64,000 nt of DNA from Strongylocentrotus purpuratus (taxonomy: Eukaryota > Echinodermata > Echinoidea > Camarodonta > Strongylocentrotidae): assembly GCF_000002235.5 (NCBI RefSeq), contig NW_022145609.1, positions 6,145,214-6,209,213 on the forward strand, given 5' to 3'. Each line of letters starts with the position of its first letter. Position 1 is the first letter of the stretch. This document shows positions 1-12,100 of the stretch, one piece after another. The notes beneath the pieces are model-generated. The model saw nothing but the letters and a program-made list of their open reading frames with translations, had not been told where the DNA came from and made no database searches. The translations under genes and the position numbers were made by a program.

Positions 1-470
1 ACATCGCTCTTTTTCCAAATCCCCCATTTTAAGATAAGACTTTCATTACGACTAAGTTTGTAATCTTCAGAATGTTGGTAGTGAAGAATCATAAAATCAC
101 AGAACGTAGATAAAAACTAAAGCATATACATGTATGTTCTGTTAACCCTCTGAAGGCAGACAATGCACAATGCGATACACCAGCATCGCATTGCACTTTT
201 TTTTTTTTTTACCGTAATGTTTTTAAAGTTAACTGTAATGTTCTCAAATATGTGTACATTCATTCTCTTCATTATCATTCTCATTTTCTTTTTCTTTTGT
301 ATTTAGTACCTGTTTACTCCTGATTATGTTGTTTTTATTGCTTTTTCGTGGGGCGGTGCGTCATGGAAACAAATAGAAAACATAAAGTTAAATAGACATA
401 TACGAAAAGAAAAGGAAAAGTTAGGATTCACGATCAAATACTCTATCTAACGTACACCTTTATCGGTTAT
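1..470. other. Non-coding, no recognised feature
   Basis: AT-rich sequence with a T-run near 199-210. I see no exon with splice signals or homology to the receptor exons. Confidence 0.5.
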
Positions 471-586
471 TAGGGACTTTTAGTTTTGCACGGAGACAAT
501 GTGGATTGCTACGGTCGACGTCCTTTTAATGCACTGCCTTGAATGGACGTCACACGTATCAGTCCACGCAAATCTAAAAGTCCCTA
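471..586. mobile_element. Small MITE with TAGGGACTTTTAG termini
   Basis: 116 bp with inverted termini TAGGGACTTTTAGTTTTGC and GCAAATCTAAAAGTCCCTA, and an internal GGACGTC inverted pair. Ends are TA, so a TA target duplication is possible. No coding capacity. Confidence 0.6.
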
Positions 587-834
587 TTTACAAACAAGTC
601 AACGGCGAGCTCTAAGCATCTATTGTCATATAGCTTTTACTATGTAGTCGCGCGCTCAGCGACTCAACGTTATTGTTCGATCGCTTTTGTCCAGATTTGC
701 GGTTTGCCAGATTCTATCGTTCGGGTTGGGGATTAAGGATTTGGGAATCGCCCAATTAAATATTTGGTCAGTTGAATAGGTGTACATATGATACCATGTT
801 GATGTCTCGGCAAGGCATGTGTGTGTGAGGAGAC

Positions 835-858
835 GGGGGGGGGGGGGGGGGGGGGGGG
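835..858. repeat. Poly-G run of 24
   Basis: Uninterrupted 24 G on the plus strand. Flanks at 587-1010 show no gene. Confidence 0.9.
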
Positions 859-1009
859 AGTGGTTTCGTGAACGATCGGACCCAAATGACAAAGGCCCAT
901 CAGGATACTTGCAGAGGCGTAGTAAATTAGTAGCGGATAATAAATAGGCCTTCATTTCCTAGGCATAGATGTAATGTTGTCTTTAAAGACCGACTGTACT
1001 AGTTTGGCT

Positions 1010-1190
1010 AGGAGTGAATAGACCGCCCAGGGTGCTCACTGACAGATGGCTATCTCATTAACTCAGCTCTCGATTAACATAAGAAAAGAGGATCATGGGG
1101 ACCAATGGTCACCGATTTATTATAGGCTTGTCTTCTATATAGAGGGAGCAAGTAGCTACAAGTAGTACAATGGGGCATTAGAGGTAGAGG
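1010..1190. repeat. Dispersed repeat, SINE-like
   Basis: Shares an ordered series of short blocks with 35435-35640: AACTCAGCTCTCGATTAA, TATATAGAGGGAGCAAGTAG and AAGTAGT. It is an interspersed repeat of unknown class. 1195-1790 beyond it is AT-rich with nothing recognised. Confidence 0.45.
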
Positions 1191-1794
1191 ATCTTTATAT
1201 TGGCAATAGTGGCATGTCGAGACAAAATGAGACAGAGTTATCATGGCTAGACATTGAGAAAATTTGAGAGAACGGGAAGGTGTTAAATAAACACATTGTT
1301 TTCAGGTGTGTTTTTTCGCCTTTTTCCTCTTCTAAAACGCGTAAAGAATAGAAAGAGACTACAGGACTACAGTGCGTGGATAAACAAAAAGAAAGAACAA
1401 AAATCAATTATCGGCTGGTAAGCGCACGTCATAATAATTTGTTCATGTCTTTGAAAAGCGGCCAATCTAAATTGGTGTTTTAAAAAGCGATTAGGAAAGA
1501 ATGAACTGTGTCAAGATTACAAAACGTGTGATAAAGAAAATGAGAACAAAATGTCAATAATAAATAGCCCGGTCCATTTCATTTTCGGAATTAAGAAACT
1601 ATTTACATATTATTTCGGACTTTCTGGTTTTTGCAATTACAAACCCATTACATTTACAGCAATATAATTTCTGTGTAAACTATAGTAATTAAAAGTTGTT
1701 AATTAGTAGTTCGTGCGAAATTGAATGACTATGTAGATCAACATTAAAAAAGCTAATTGCGTCATTCAATTTGCTAATATGCTCATCTTACTGT

Positions 1795-2440
1795 AATTAA
1801 ATGCCTAAAACCCCTTGACATCCGGTGGCTCTACCCCCTGGACCCCACCTAGGGCCCTAAGGCTCCGCCCCCAGGACCCAACACCAATTTATGTCCTGCC
1901 AGTGTCACAAATAAGGTATACAAATATGCTCATCTGACCATAATTTATTGCCCAAAACCCCTGAGCTTCCGGGGGCTCCGTCCCCGGAACCCCACGCCAA
2001 TTCGTGACCTGCCAGTGTCACAAATAAGGTATAAAATTACGCTCATCCGACGATGATTTGATATATAAAACCCCTGAGCTTCTAAGGGCTTCACCCCCTG
2101 GACACAACACTAATTTGTGTCCTGCCAGTGTCACAAATGAGGTATAAAAATATGCTCATCTGATCGTAATTTATTGCTCAAAACCCCTGAGCTTCCGGGG
2201 GCTCCGCCCCTGGACCCCACGTCAATTCGTGACCTGCCAGTGTCACAAATAAGGTATAAAATTATGCTCATCTGACGATCATTTAATGTATAAAACCCCT
2301 GAGCTTCTGGGGGCTCCGCCCTCTGGACCCAAAACAAATTTATGTCCTGCCAGTGTCACAAATACGGTATCAAAATATGCTCATCTGACAGTAATTAAAT
2401 GCCTATACCCCTTGAGCTTCCGGGGGCTTCACCCCTTGAC
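1795..2440. repeat. 113 bp tandem repeat
   Basis: The phrase CCTGCCAGTGTCACAAAT recurs at about 1893, 2006, 2119, 2231 and 2344, a 112-113 bp period. Units alternate between two types (GTCCTG and GACCTG), so the higher-order unit is about 226 bp. Related units on the other strand are at 20020-20350 and 51600-51850. Confidence 0.85.
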
Positions 2441-2619
2441 CCCCGCTGAGAAACGTTCAACGGCGGGGCCTACATGTTAGAGTGGGGGTGCCATGGGCAT
2501 TTTTTTGTCTACCCCCCAAAAAACGTTTTTGCCACTGCCGGTGTCACCATTACATACCAATATTTGGCTCGCATAATTTCAAATGTGGGCCCCCCTTAAG
2601 AATTAAATCCTGGACCGCG

Positions 2620-2765
2620 CCTAGTAGTAGTAGTAACAACAGCAGCAGTAGTAGAAGTAGTAGTAACAGTAAAGTAGTAGTAATAGGCCTTATAGCAGCA
2701 GTGGTAGACTAGTAGTAGCAACAGCAGCAGCAGTAATATTATTATTAGTAGTAGTAGTGGTAGTA
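2620..2765. repeat. TAG/CAG trinucleotide microsatellite
   Basis: Degenerate run of AGT, AGC and ATT triplets, probably the tail of a retroelement. Translations through it are low complexity. Confidence 0.7.
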
Positions 2766-2883
2766 TAATTTTTGTTTTATTTTTGCCACCGGAAATTTGA
2801 AAATCGCGCAGACCGTTATTTTCGCTCATTGGAGGGGGTTATGATAAATGATAGTGGTGGTTATTTTACGTGACAGCTAAGAA

Positions 2884-3056
2884 AGCAATAAATGCTTGTA
2901 AGTAAGCAACCAGAAGACCGACGGCTTTAGGTCCTCTCCGAGGGACCTGGTAATGAGGATTAATGCCTTACCAAAGGGCACTAGCGCATCGACTGGTTTC
3001 GAACCCGGGTCACCGGATAACGAGACCATCGACTGAGCTATCGCGCCTCCTCGCGA
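2884..3056 (-). mobile_element. tRNA-derived SINE
   Basis: On the minus strand the head has an A-box-like TAGCTCAGTCGATGG and a B-box GGTTCGAAACC, followed by a CCCTTTGGTAAGGCATTAAT body. The same body recurs in both arms of the palindrome at 54187-55114. Confidence 0.65.
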
Positions 3057-3173
3057 TCACTAACCAAAAAACTAAACTAAAGGAAGGCCAGCGGATAAAA
3101 AGTCACAGTTCCTAGGGAAAAAAAACTTGTCGGCCGACCGACAATATACATCTCACCGACTTCAAACTTCTGC

Positions 3174-4075
3174 ATTGTTATAGTACACGAGGATCGAGCA
3201 AGAATACCGACACAGCTGACCCGACACAGCAATATATTTTACCCGTGTCTTTCTTGCTCCCTCGACGAGACGACGTACTCCACCCAACAACCCGGCCCCC
3301 TCTCTCTTTAACTCCCACTCCTCCTCTCTCAGACCCTTACCTCCCCCTCTCTCTCTCCTCTCTTTCCTCCCCCGTTTCTTTTGTTTCCCTTTTCTCTTTT
3401 TTCTTCTGTTTTCTTTCTTTCCTTTCCTCCCTCTTGTTTTTTTTTCTTTCTTTCTTCTCTTTCCTTTCTTTCCCTTTTTTCTTTACTTTTTCTTTTTTCT
3501 TTTCTTTCCCTTTCCCTCTCTTTTTTTCCCTCCCCCTTTTCTCTCTTTTTCCCGACGGCAGCCAATTTACCGACAATATCCTGATAGATCGCACCCCACA
3601 CCCCCCCCCCCCTTTGGAGACGCCCCTGCATTGATATAGTACACGAGGATCGAGCAAGAATACCGACACAGCTGATCCGACACAGCAATATATGTTACCC
3701 GTGTCTTTCTTGCTCCCTGCACGAGACGACTCCACCCAACAACCCCCTCTCTCTTTTACTTCCACTCCTCCTCTCTCAGACCCTTACCTCCCCTCTCTCT
3801 CTCCTCTCTTTCCTCCCCCGTTGCTTTTGTTTCCCTTTTCTCTTTTCTTCTTTTTTCTTTCTTTTTCTTTTTTTTTCTCTTTCATTCTTCTCTTGCCTTT
3901 CTTTTCCTTTTTTCTTTTTTTTTTTTTTTCTTTTCTTTCCCTTTCCCTCTCTTTTTTCCCCTCCCCCTTTTCTCTTTTTCCCCCGACGACAGCCAATTTA
4001 CCGACAATATCCTGACAGGTGGGGGGGGGGGGGGTGTGTCGCACCCCCACCCCTCCCTTTGGAGACGCCCCTGAG
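3174..4075. repeat. Two tandem copies of a 456 bp unit with a pyrimidine tract
   Basis: TAGTACACGAGGATCGAGCA begins both units (about 3180 and 3636). Each holds roughly 230 bp of nearly pure C/T on the plus strand and ends in GGAGACGCCCCTG. Long open frames here are compositional artefacts. Confidence 0.8.
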
Positions 4076-4079
4076 TGGA

Positions 4080-5380
4080 CACCAAGTTTAAATGGTGTAA
4101 GATAGTGGATATAAAGACATAAAATGACATGAAATATTTGAAATTATCCACTTAAATTGTAAATAATAATTATGATAATAGCTAGTTCTTATATTATTAT
4201 AATAGCGCTTCACAATTATATATATATTATTACCCCGGTCATCGGATTCAGGCTTTGCCGCACATATACTCCCTGGGGGAGCATTCCAGCCAAGCGCCAT
4301 TTTTACAAGCGCACACTTGCTAATCCAAGCAATTTAAAAACAGGTGCGTTTCGCTGTGAACAGGCGCGATAACAATCGCCCTCAAAGCTACGTCTAAACT
4401 ATTTTCCCGGCATCACGGCAGCCACGTTTGCCTGAAACATTCAAGATTTGTTGGGTGTTGCTAAGTTTTTGTCAAGGTCTATCACGGTATCCCTCCCCTC
4501 GTTGCTTCACGTCCATCCCTTTTTGTACGCAAAGGCCGGCGTGAATAGAAATGTAAACATGGCTTGAAATGACGTCACAATCGGAAAATGAGCGCCATTT
4601 TGTAGGGAAAGCTCAGTTACACGTTTCAACAAGTTACAACTTCAAGAATCTTCGTCCAGAATCTGGCCTATTTAATTTTAATCTCCACCGCACCAACACA
4701 ACCTCTCCCTACTTACTTGCTACCAGCCGATGATGGCGTGATCATTAAATTAAGACGCCCCGCGAAACTCAGGCTGGGCTGGTGAGCATAATTATGAGTC
4801 TGTTGATAACGCCATCTTCGACGGCTTGGATCAAGTGTGGGGAAATTATAAAGAACCGTGCAGATTCTGGATTACAAGCATCTCCGCCTGGCTGCCGCCA
4901 CTAAAACTTTAAGCATCTCCGTACGGCGGCCGCCAACTGGAAACTTTAAAGTTGCAACTTTAACAACCTATTTTTGGCGGAGGCCGGCTGAGCCAATTAT
5001 AGACGTGCCGCCAGGCGGGGGGTGGATGGGCCGATTAAAGATTCCGGGGTAAAACTCAGATCCCAGCCTGGCGCAAGCCGGCTGGGCTAATTAGTGAAAA
5101 TTAATTGCCCCAGCCAGGCTTCGGGCGAAATTGCAGCCTCGATCCGCCAATACGTGAGGCGGCAGCCGGCTGGTATCGATATTTTTGACGCCTCGCCTTA
5201 CTCCTTTACTGCTTTTCTTTCTTTTTTTTGGAGGGAAGGGGAGGGGGCGTTTTTTGGGGGAAAATGCATTTTGACCCCCAACTTTTTTGGTTGGGGGACG
5301 AGTGCCCCCCCCCCTCACTTCCGGCGCCTATAAGTGAAATTAAAGAAAAAGTTGTTCTTAGCCGCTTTAAATTAGGAGCA
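4080..5380. other. Non-coding stretch with short inverted motifs
   Basis: No exon is recognised. 4700-5340 is richer in G/C and repeats GCCGGCTG-type words in both directions, possibly an old foldback element. Confidence 0.35.
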
Positions 5381-5490
5381 CGTTTTCATGTTGAATAGAA
5401 AAGAGGGCACATATCCAAAGGGGCAAGGACCTTTATTCGAAAAGAAAAAAAAGGCAGCCGTAGTAAAAGGGGAATTATCTGAGGCGAAAA
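5381..5490. repeat. Fragment of GGGGCA-type repeat
   Basis: TTAGCCGCTTTAAATTAGGA just before, then AAGGGGCA-type words, match the start of the minisatellite at 14290-15300. It abuts the point where homology to the receptor downstream region ends. Confidence 0.5.
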
Positions 5491-5824
5491 TAATCAGCGA
5501 AGGATCCGGCATTTTAACTCGACAACATTATTTTAAAAAGTCCCACCTACCCGCTTCCCCACTCCCGGCTGCGCCTTGCTCAGCGTAAGGGGTGGGGACT
5601 AGGGGAGGGGGGGGGGGGGTAGGTTGTAGGGACAATATTGTAGGGGTAAGAGTCAGGAATAAGATTAATGGTCCATGTTAATTAGACGCAGGATCAATCA
5701 CCAATTCCACCAACTGACATAGGACTATTGAGGCTAAGACTTATGCGTTTTGGCTGATGGTTGGATGTTTCTGTTTACATCCGTATACGAAATCATCATC
5801 AATATTGGTCCAATTACCACTCAC
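5491..5824 (-). other. FN3 downstream intron, conserved flank with poly-G
   Basis: Aligns with 26820-27121, 41100-41601 and 56880-57193. It includes GGATCCGGCATTTTAACTCG and a long G-run near 5606-5619. In the other copies the transmembrane exon follows further left; here it does not. Confidence 0.7.
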
Positions 5825-6157
5825 CAAGGGTAGGAGTCGTAACAGTCACATGTGGACTTCTTGGTCCTTCTCCGCCTGGACCTTCTCTGACGGCAGACAC
5901 ACTGATATTGTATTCTGTTCCTGGTTCCAACTCAGTTAATACAAACTCCATTATTCGTTGAAGATCGCCCTCTCCCACACCCGAGTCGATTTCAGCAACC
6001 ACTATCCATTCCTCTTCCATGATTTGCTGATAGATAAGGTAACCAACAACTGGTCCGTCGCCGGCGTCCATAAAAGGTGTCCAAGAGTTCCAGAAGACAG
6101 TGACTGATGACGAGCTGATCTCTCCGACTGTTGGGCCGGATTGTAGCTCTGGTAAAG
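5825..6157 (-). CDS. Copy 1 exon 6: fibronectin type III domain
   Basis: 333 nt, a symmetric phase 1-1 exon, acceptor TTTCCAG and donor GTGAGT. FN3 hallmarks: SSSSVTVFWNSW (strand B tryptophan), GYLIYQQ (strand C), LTELEPGTEYNISVSAV (L-PGT-Y) and a T-P end. Reading through the donor gives GEW and a stop. Confidence 0.85.
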
Positions 6158-9100
6158 CTGGAAATGATAAAGCAGTCCCGTTAACAACTCGTTCAGGCGC
6201 GTAGGCGTGGAGGGGGGGGGGGGGGGGAGGGTTCGAACCCCCCCCCCAAAAAAAAAACAATTTTCTGTGTGTTTTGGAGGGGGGAAATCATCATTTTATA
6301 AAAATAAAAAAATAAAACAAAACAAATAATAATAATAATAATAAAAATAAATAGTGCTAATGAGTGACCAAAAAAAGGTGACCCCCCCCCCCAACAGAAC
6401 GAAATATGCTCTTACCCCCCTCCCCCTTCCCCCTGCTTTTTCAGCGGCTGGTATGTATTTTTGCCGAAGTCGACCAGCTGTTACAATACGTAATACAATA
6501 GCAACATACAAGTTGCTATGTCAGACCTAGCATCATGGGTGTCGATCCCGGGGGGATGGGGGGATATATCCCCCAATATTTCAGGTGGGGGGATGGCCTG
6601 TACAATCATCCCCCCCCCAATAATTCACCATTAAAAAAAAAATTAAAAAAAAAAGAGGAAAATTAATGATGAGAGCCCGATGAGAGTAGTTCATGGTTAT
6701 TACTCGCAAGATGACCATCAATATGCACATTTTCCTATCTCATTTTCATAATACATCCATATATACGAAACAAATGAGACAACCGTATATGGGGGGAGAA
6801 CTGAATTCAGACAAGGACACTATACAACGAATCGTCTTCCTTCTCTAATAATTAAAAAAAACGGTAAAGCTTCTGCGCTTCGCGCGAGATGGGCGAAAAT
6901 GAATATAGACAAGGATTAAGAGTAATAATTTATTGAACAGTCAAAGCTTCCGCGCTTCGCGCGGGAGGGCGGGGGGAATTGCACTCAGACAAGGACACGA
7001 TACAACGAATCGTCTTCTTTCTCTAATAATTTAATGAAACATGAAAGCTTCCGCGCTTCGCGCGAGATGGGCGAAAATGAATATAGACAAGGATTAAGAG
7101 TAATAATTTATTGAACAGTCAAAGCTTCCGCGCTTCGCGCGGGAGGGCGGGGGGAATTGCACTCAGACAAGGACATGATACAACGAATCGTCTTCTTTCT
7201 CTAATAATTTAATGAAACATGAAAGCTTCCGCGCTTCGCGCGAGATTGGCGAAATTATAGACAAGGATTAAGAGTAATAATTTATTGAACCGTCGATGCT
7301 TCACGCGGGAGGGCGGGGGGCATTGCACTCAGACAAGGACACGATACAACGAATCGTCTTCTTTCTCTAATAATTTAATGAAACGTGAAAGCTTCCGCGC
7401 TTCGCGCGAGATGGGCGAAAATGAATTCATACAAGGATTAAGAGTAATAATTATTTGAAACGTCAAAGCTTAACCCTCTTCGCGCGGGAGGGGGGGGGGA
7501 ACTAAATTCAGAGAAGAATTCAGAGTCGAGAACGGTACAACGGATCATCTTCTTTCCCTAATAATTTAATGAAATGTCAAAGCTTCCGCGCTTCGCGCAG
7601 GAGGGGTGGGGAAACTGAATTCAGACAAGGATCAAGAGTCAAGAATGGTACATCGAATCGTCTTCTTTCTTTAATAATCTAATGAAACGTCAGAGTTTCC
7701 GCGCTACGCGCTGAGGAAGGGGAACTTGGTTTAAACATTAAGGATTAAGAGTCGAGAATGGTACATCGAATCGTCTTCTTCCTTTAATAATCTAATGAAA
7801 CGTCAGAGCTTCCGCGCTACGCGCGTAGGAAGAGGAACTTGATTTAAACAAGGATTAAGAGTCGAGAACGTTCCAACGAATCGTCTTCTTTCTCTAATAA
7901 TTCAATGAAGCGTCAAAGCTTCCGCGCTTCGCGGGGTAATGGGGAAACTCCTCCCTCCCTGCACCCAACCCCCTAGGGAGCGCGGTTCGCGTGCTCATTC
8001 CCCCCCCCCCTCCCCCTAAAATGAAATCCTGGCTACGCGCTTGGGGATGGGGTGCAACCTGCCACACGCTTCTACCTCTTGGTTGCTTTGATCCATTGCC
8101 GAAAATATTTTGGCACCTATCATCCCCCCAGCCACGGATACAAATCGACACCCTTGCCTAGCATCACCAGGAAGACAAAGGCAATGATGATGTATTGTAC
8201 ATATGATTGGAAGCATGCTATTCTATTATGAACGTGTGCTAAGCTGGGGGAAATTACATACCATTGTCTATTCTAGAATACTAGTTTAGTCTGACATGTC
8301 TGACAAAGCAACTTATATGTTGCTATTGTAACAGGGGTCAACTTTGGCAAAGTTACATGCCACTTTCTCAAGTTAGCTCATTGATGACTGACAGATGATG
8401 TCACAAGAGGAATGAGATCTGGAGGTTTTGGGGTGGAGCTTTATAGCAAGTTTGAAAAACAAATATTTCAAAAAATATTTAAAAATCTGTGAAAAAAATT
8501 CAGAAGTTTACATATCAAAATATGAGACGTAAGCAGGACTGTACACCAACAGGAATACACTTGTATTTCGATGTCATGGGCCCTTTAAGGGTATAAATTA
8601 TTTCATCGTTAACTACAATATACAAAATTACTAACTCACTGTAAATATGGTGAGAAATATTTGGAACAGAAATAATATTACCGTAAAAATCAAAGACAGC
8701 AGAAAAAGTATCCAGTGAAAAGGATATATCTTTGTCCGGCAGTTCACCAGCGTAGCAGAAGATTTGTTCACCTTCGGTCACGTTGTAAAGGAGGAAACTA
8801 TTATTACGGAATTCACCATCAAGACTCGTCGATGAGTGGAAAATCGGTCTCGATGACGAAAGAGTTTGACCGATGGATACCTTGACGTCATCTGGAGACA
8901 GTGTTTCTCCTTCGATTTCGACGTCGACGGCGCAGTAGACACTAGCGAAACCGGGATTGGTTCGAGGGGTCGTGAGATGGAAATGATCTGTAGGATGAGA
9001 TACAAGAAAGAATGGGAGTGGTAGAAAGGCAATAAAATACAAAATCTAGCAATAAATAAAATGTTAATTATTAAATAAATTAGATGTTGAAATTATTTCA

Positions 9101-12100
9101 AATGTAAAGCCCGCTGCACACGAGACTTTATTTTGATTGCGTCAATTACCTGCGCTAAACAAGTCAGTGAATTAAGTAGTTAGCCCATGCGCCATATGAT
9201 ACTGCACTGTTAATTTCGCAGCCGTTCTTTGCACGACGCCATTCTCATATTGTGAATCAAAGACCTCGCCGCATTCGTTGACGCAGTCCGACGTCAGTAT
9301 AATTAATAACGCCTTGTGTGCAATGGACATAAGACTAGACTGACATTCGAAGACACATGAGCCTATTTATGAATATGATCTGACTCACAAATTCCTTTCT
9401 GGCAAATCGACTGTCGGTTCCCTGTACAGCGGTCATCGTTCCATTGTCCATGTCTGTCTTCTGTTGTGCTCGACAACTTCGACACGAGGCAAGCACAATC
9501 TTCCTCTCCAGGATGTGCATCGTTGCTTGGTTCATTTTGCGCCCAACCATCGTATCTAATATAAAACAAAGAAAAATAAAATGCATGACAATTGCAATAA
9601 CAATGAAATACCCAGGCTTGAAGGTGCGCAAATACTAATGCCGGTTAAAAAATAGTTTATGAGACATAAATACCAATAAAATCATAACCGTTTTAACGAC
9701 ATAAGAAAGTTTTGTAAACACCTTTAGAACGTTTTGTGTTTGCTGATATTTTAGTTGAGATAGATCTAAAACTGTCCATTCCTTATAAATTCTGACAAAC
9801 TTCATCGCTACACATATATATCCAACGTCCAATGACCAATAACTGTCAAACGACAAGATTAATCAAAGAAATGCACTTCTATTATTGTCGATATCGTGAC
9901 TATAGTGCTTACGTCACTGGTGTGCCGTCAAGCCATCTGAATTGACCTTCGACCTCTCTGTCATTGCAACCAATCCAAAAGCACCGCGCATTCCGTAAGG
10001 GCGGAGTGATGAAAGTCGTCAAGAAAGCCTGCATTGATATTGACAAATACAAAATATAAAAATCACTTCCTACTTCTACAACCAATTATCCGGAATAGAA
10101 ATCACAAAGAAAAGTTTCATAGATTGAGCGTAAGATGAAACAATTAAAAGTGAAGTATTCTCCACATCTCTCTTTACGTGGCATCACACGAATGAAGAAT
10201 CGTACACAGCATTATACTGTATGTGCTATGATTTAGAATCTTTTTTTGAATTGGACTAATGAAAATTACCCCTTGGACACGAGGCGGCATTGCTGTGAGA
10301 GAGACACTCAAGAAATAAATTGTGGACAGATTGCATTATATTAAATTTCCTATATCGATACTGATGTGCGATTGGTCAAAATGCTGTCACATGACCATCG
10401 GTACAAGAATGAGAACCGTCTTTATTTAATTTATTTTCAAAGGCTACGTGTGTATTTAAGTTTTTGGTTGGGAAGGGTAGGATGTTCCAATCTCTGAGTG
10501 TGTGAGGGAGGAAGCTGTTGAGGTATGCTTTAGTTAGGCATTGGAGTAGGGTATATTGATCAGAATCTCCTCTTATGGGTCGTGTTGACTGTTTGATGTA
10601 TGGTGGGATATTGACTGCTGCTTCTTGATGAATAGCTTTATGGAGTATGGAGAGTCTGCTAACTTTCCTCCGCTTTTGAAGAGGGGGCCAGTTCAGTGAG
10701 TTCACATGGTCAGTCACTCCTGTAATTCGGCGGTAGTCATTCGACAAACCGTGCTGCCCGTCTTTGGATCATCTCTATCTTATTTATGAGGTTAGATTGA
10801 TAAGGGTCCCATACAGATGCAGCATATTCCAGTTTGGGGCGGACTAGGGCTTTGTAGGCAGCAGCTGTCACACCTTGAGATATTTCTCCGTATTAAGCCT
10901 AATATCTTGCTGGCATCCTTTAAGATGTGGTTTATGTGGTAGTTCCATGACATGTCGTTGGAAAAGTGAACCCCAAGATAGGAAAACTGGGTTACTGCTT
11001 TCAGGTTGACTCCAGACATGTTGTATGTAAACAATTTTGGATTTGTGCTTCTCGTTACATGCATTGTTTGGCATTTGGAAGGATTGAAGCTCATCTACCA
11101 TGAGGCGGCCCACCCTTTCACAGCATTCAGGTCCTTCTGGAGTTGAACTTGGTCGTCGTGATTGTAGATAGGGCGGAACAGTAGGCAGTCATCGGCAAAT
11201 AGTTTGATGCGTGTTTCCGGGCTCAGGTGTTCCCCATTGTTTTTAATGTAGATAAGAAACATCAGCGGTCCAAGTGCCGTGCCCTGGGGACGCCTGATGT
11301 AACGTGTATTGGGCGAGACATCTCTCCATCGACCAGGACTCGTTGAGTTTGTCTTGAAAGCCAGGTGTCTATCCATTTTAGCAGATCGTTGTCAATGCCA
11401 TAATGTTTGACTTTGAGGAGAAGTTTTGGGTGTGACACAGTGTCGAATGCTTTACTAAAGTCCAGGATTTGCATATCGATTTGCCCCCACTAAATGCATA
11501 ATTTCTTCAGTGGTGTTGATGAGCTGAGTTTCACAAGAGTGGGCTTTCAGGAATCCATGTTGGTGATGCTTGAGTATATGGTGATCCTTAAGGTGGTCCA
11601 TAATATGGTGGGAGACTATGTGTTCAAGTAGTTTGCAGGTGATACATCTAAGAGATATTGGGCGATAGTTAACCGGTAGAGAATGGTCCCCTTTCTTGAA
11701 GATCGGGCACACATTGGCTGTCAGCCAGTCGTTCGGTAAGTCACCACTCGTCAGTGACTGGCTGAAGATCTTGGTGAGGAGTGGCGTTAGATTTTCAGCA
11801 TGCTCCTTCAATATGTAAGTGGGGATCTTGTCTGGACCCCATGCTTTGTGGGCATCTAGACCTTTAGAAGCCGGAGTACTCCTTCTTCATCCACCACGAT
11901 GCTACCCATGGATGGATATGGGGCCGAGGAGAAGGAAGGCTCAGCAGTTGGGTCATCCACGGTGAAGATGGATTTATAGTGAGAGTTTAGTGCTTTTGCT
12001 TTGCTGCTGCAACTGTACGAGACTCCAGTGGTAGTTTGTAATGGAGGGATTCCGCTATGGTCTTTTTTTCTTGTGGGCAACATAGGACCAAAAGCGTTTC

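Noticed and set aside
656..955. 99-codon frame on the minus strand
   Set aside because: Crosses the 24 G run (poly-Pro), no signal peptide or domain, no paralog in the window.
3245..4151. Overlapping long open frames rich in S/F/L or K/E/R
   Set aside because: They run through pure pyrimidine tracts in several frames on both strands; composition alone removes stops.
6840..7945. Possible CRISPR-like direct repeats
   Set aside because: The sequence between repeats is itself repeated, units are about 177 bp, and the context is a eukaryotic intron.
8515..9042. 175-codon frame read as one protein
   Set aside because: Only 8682-8987 is the Ig exon; the ends are intron on both sides, as shown by splice signals conserved in copies 2 and 3.
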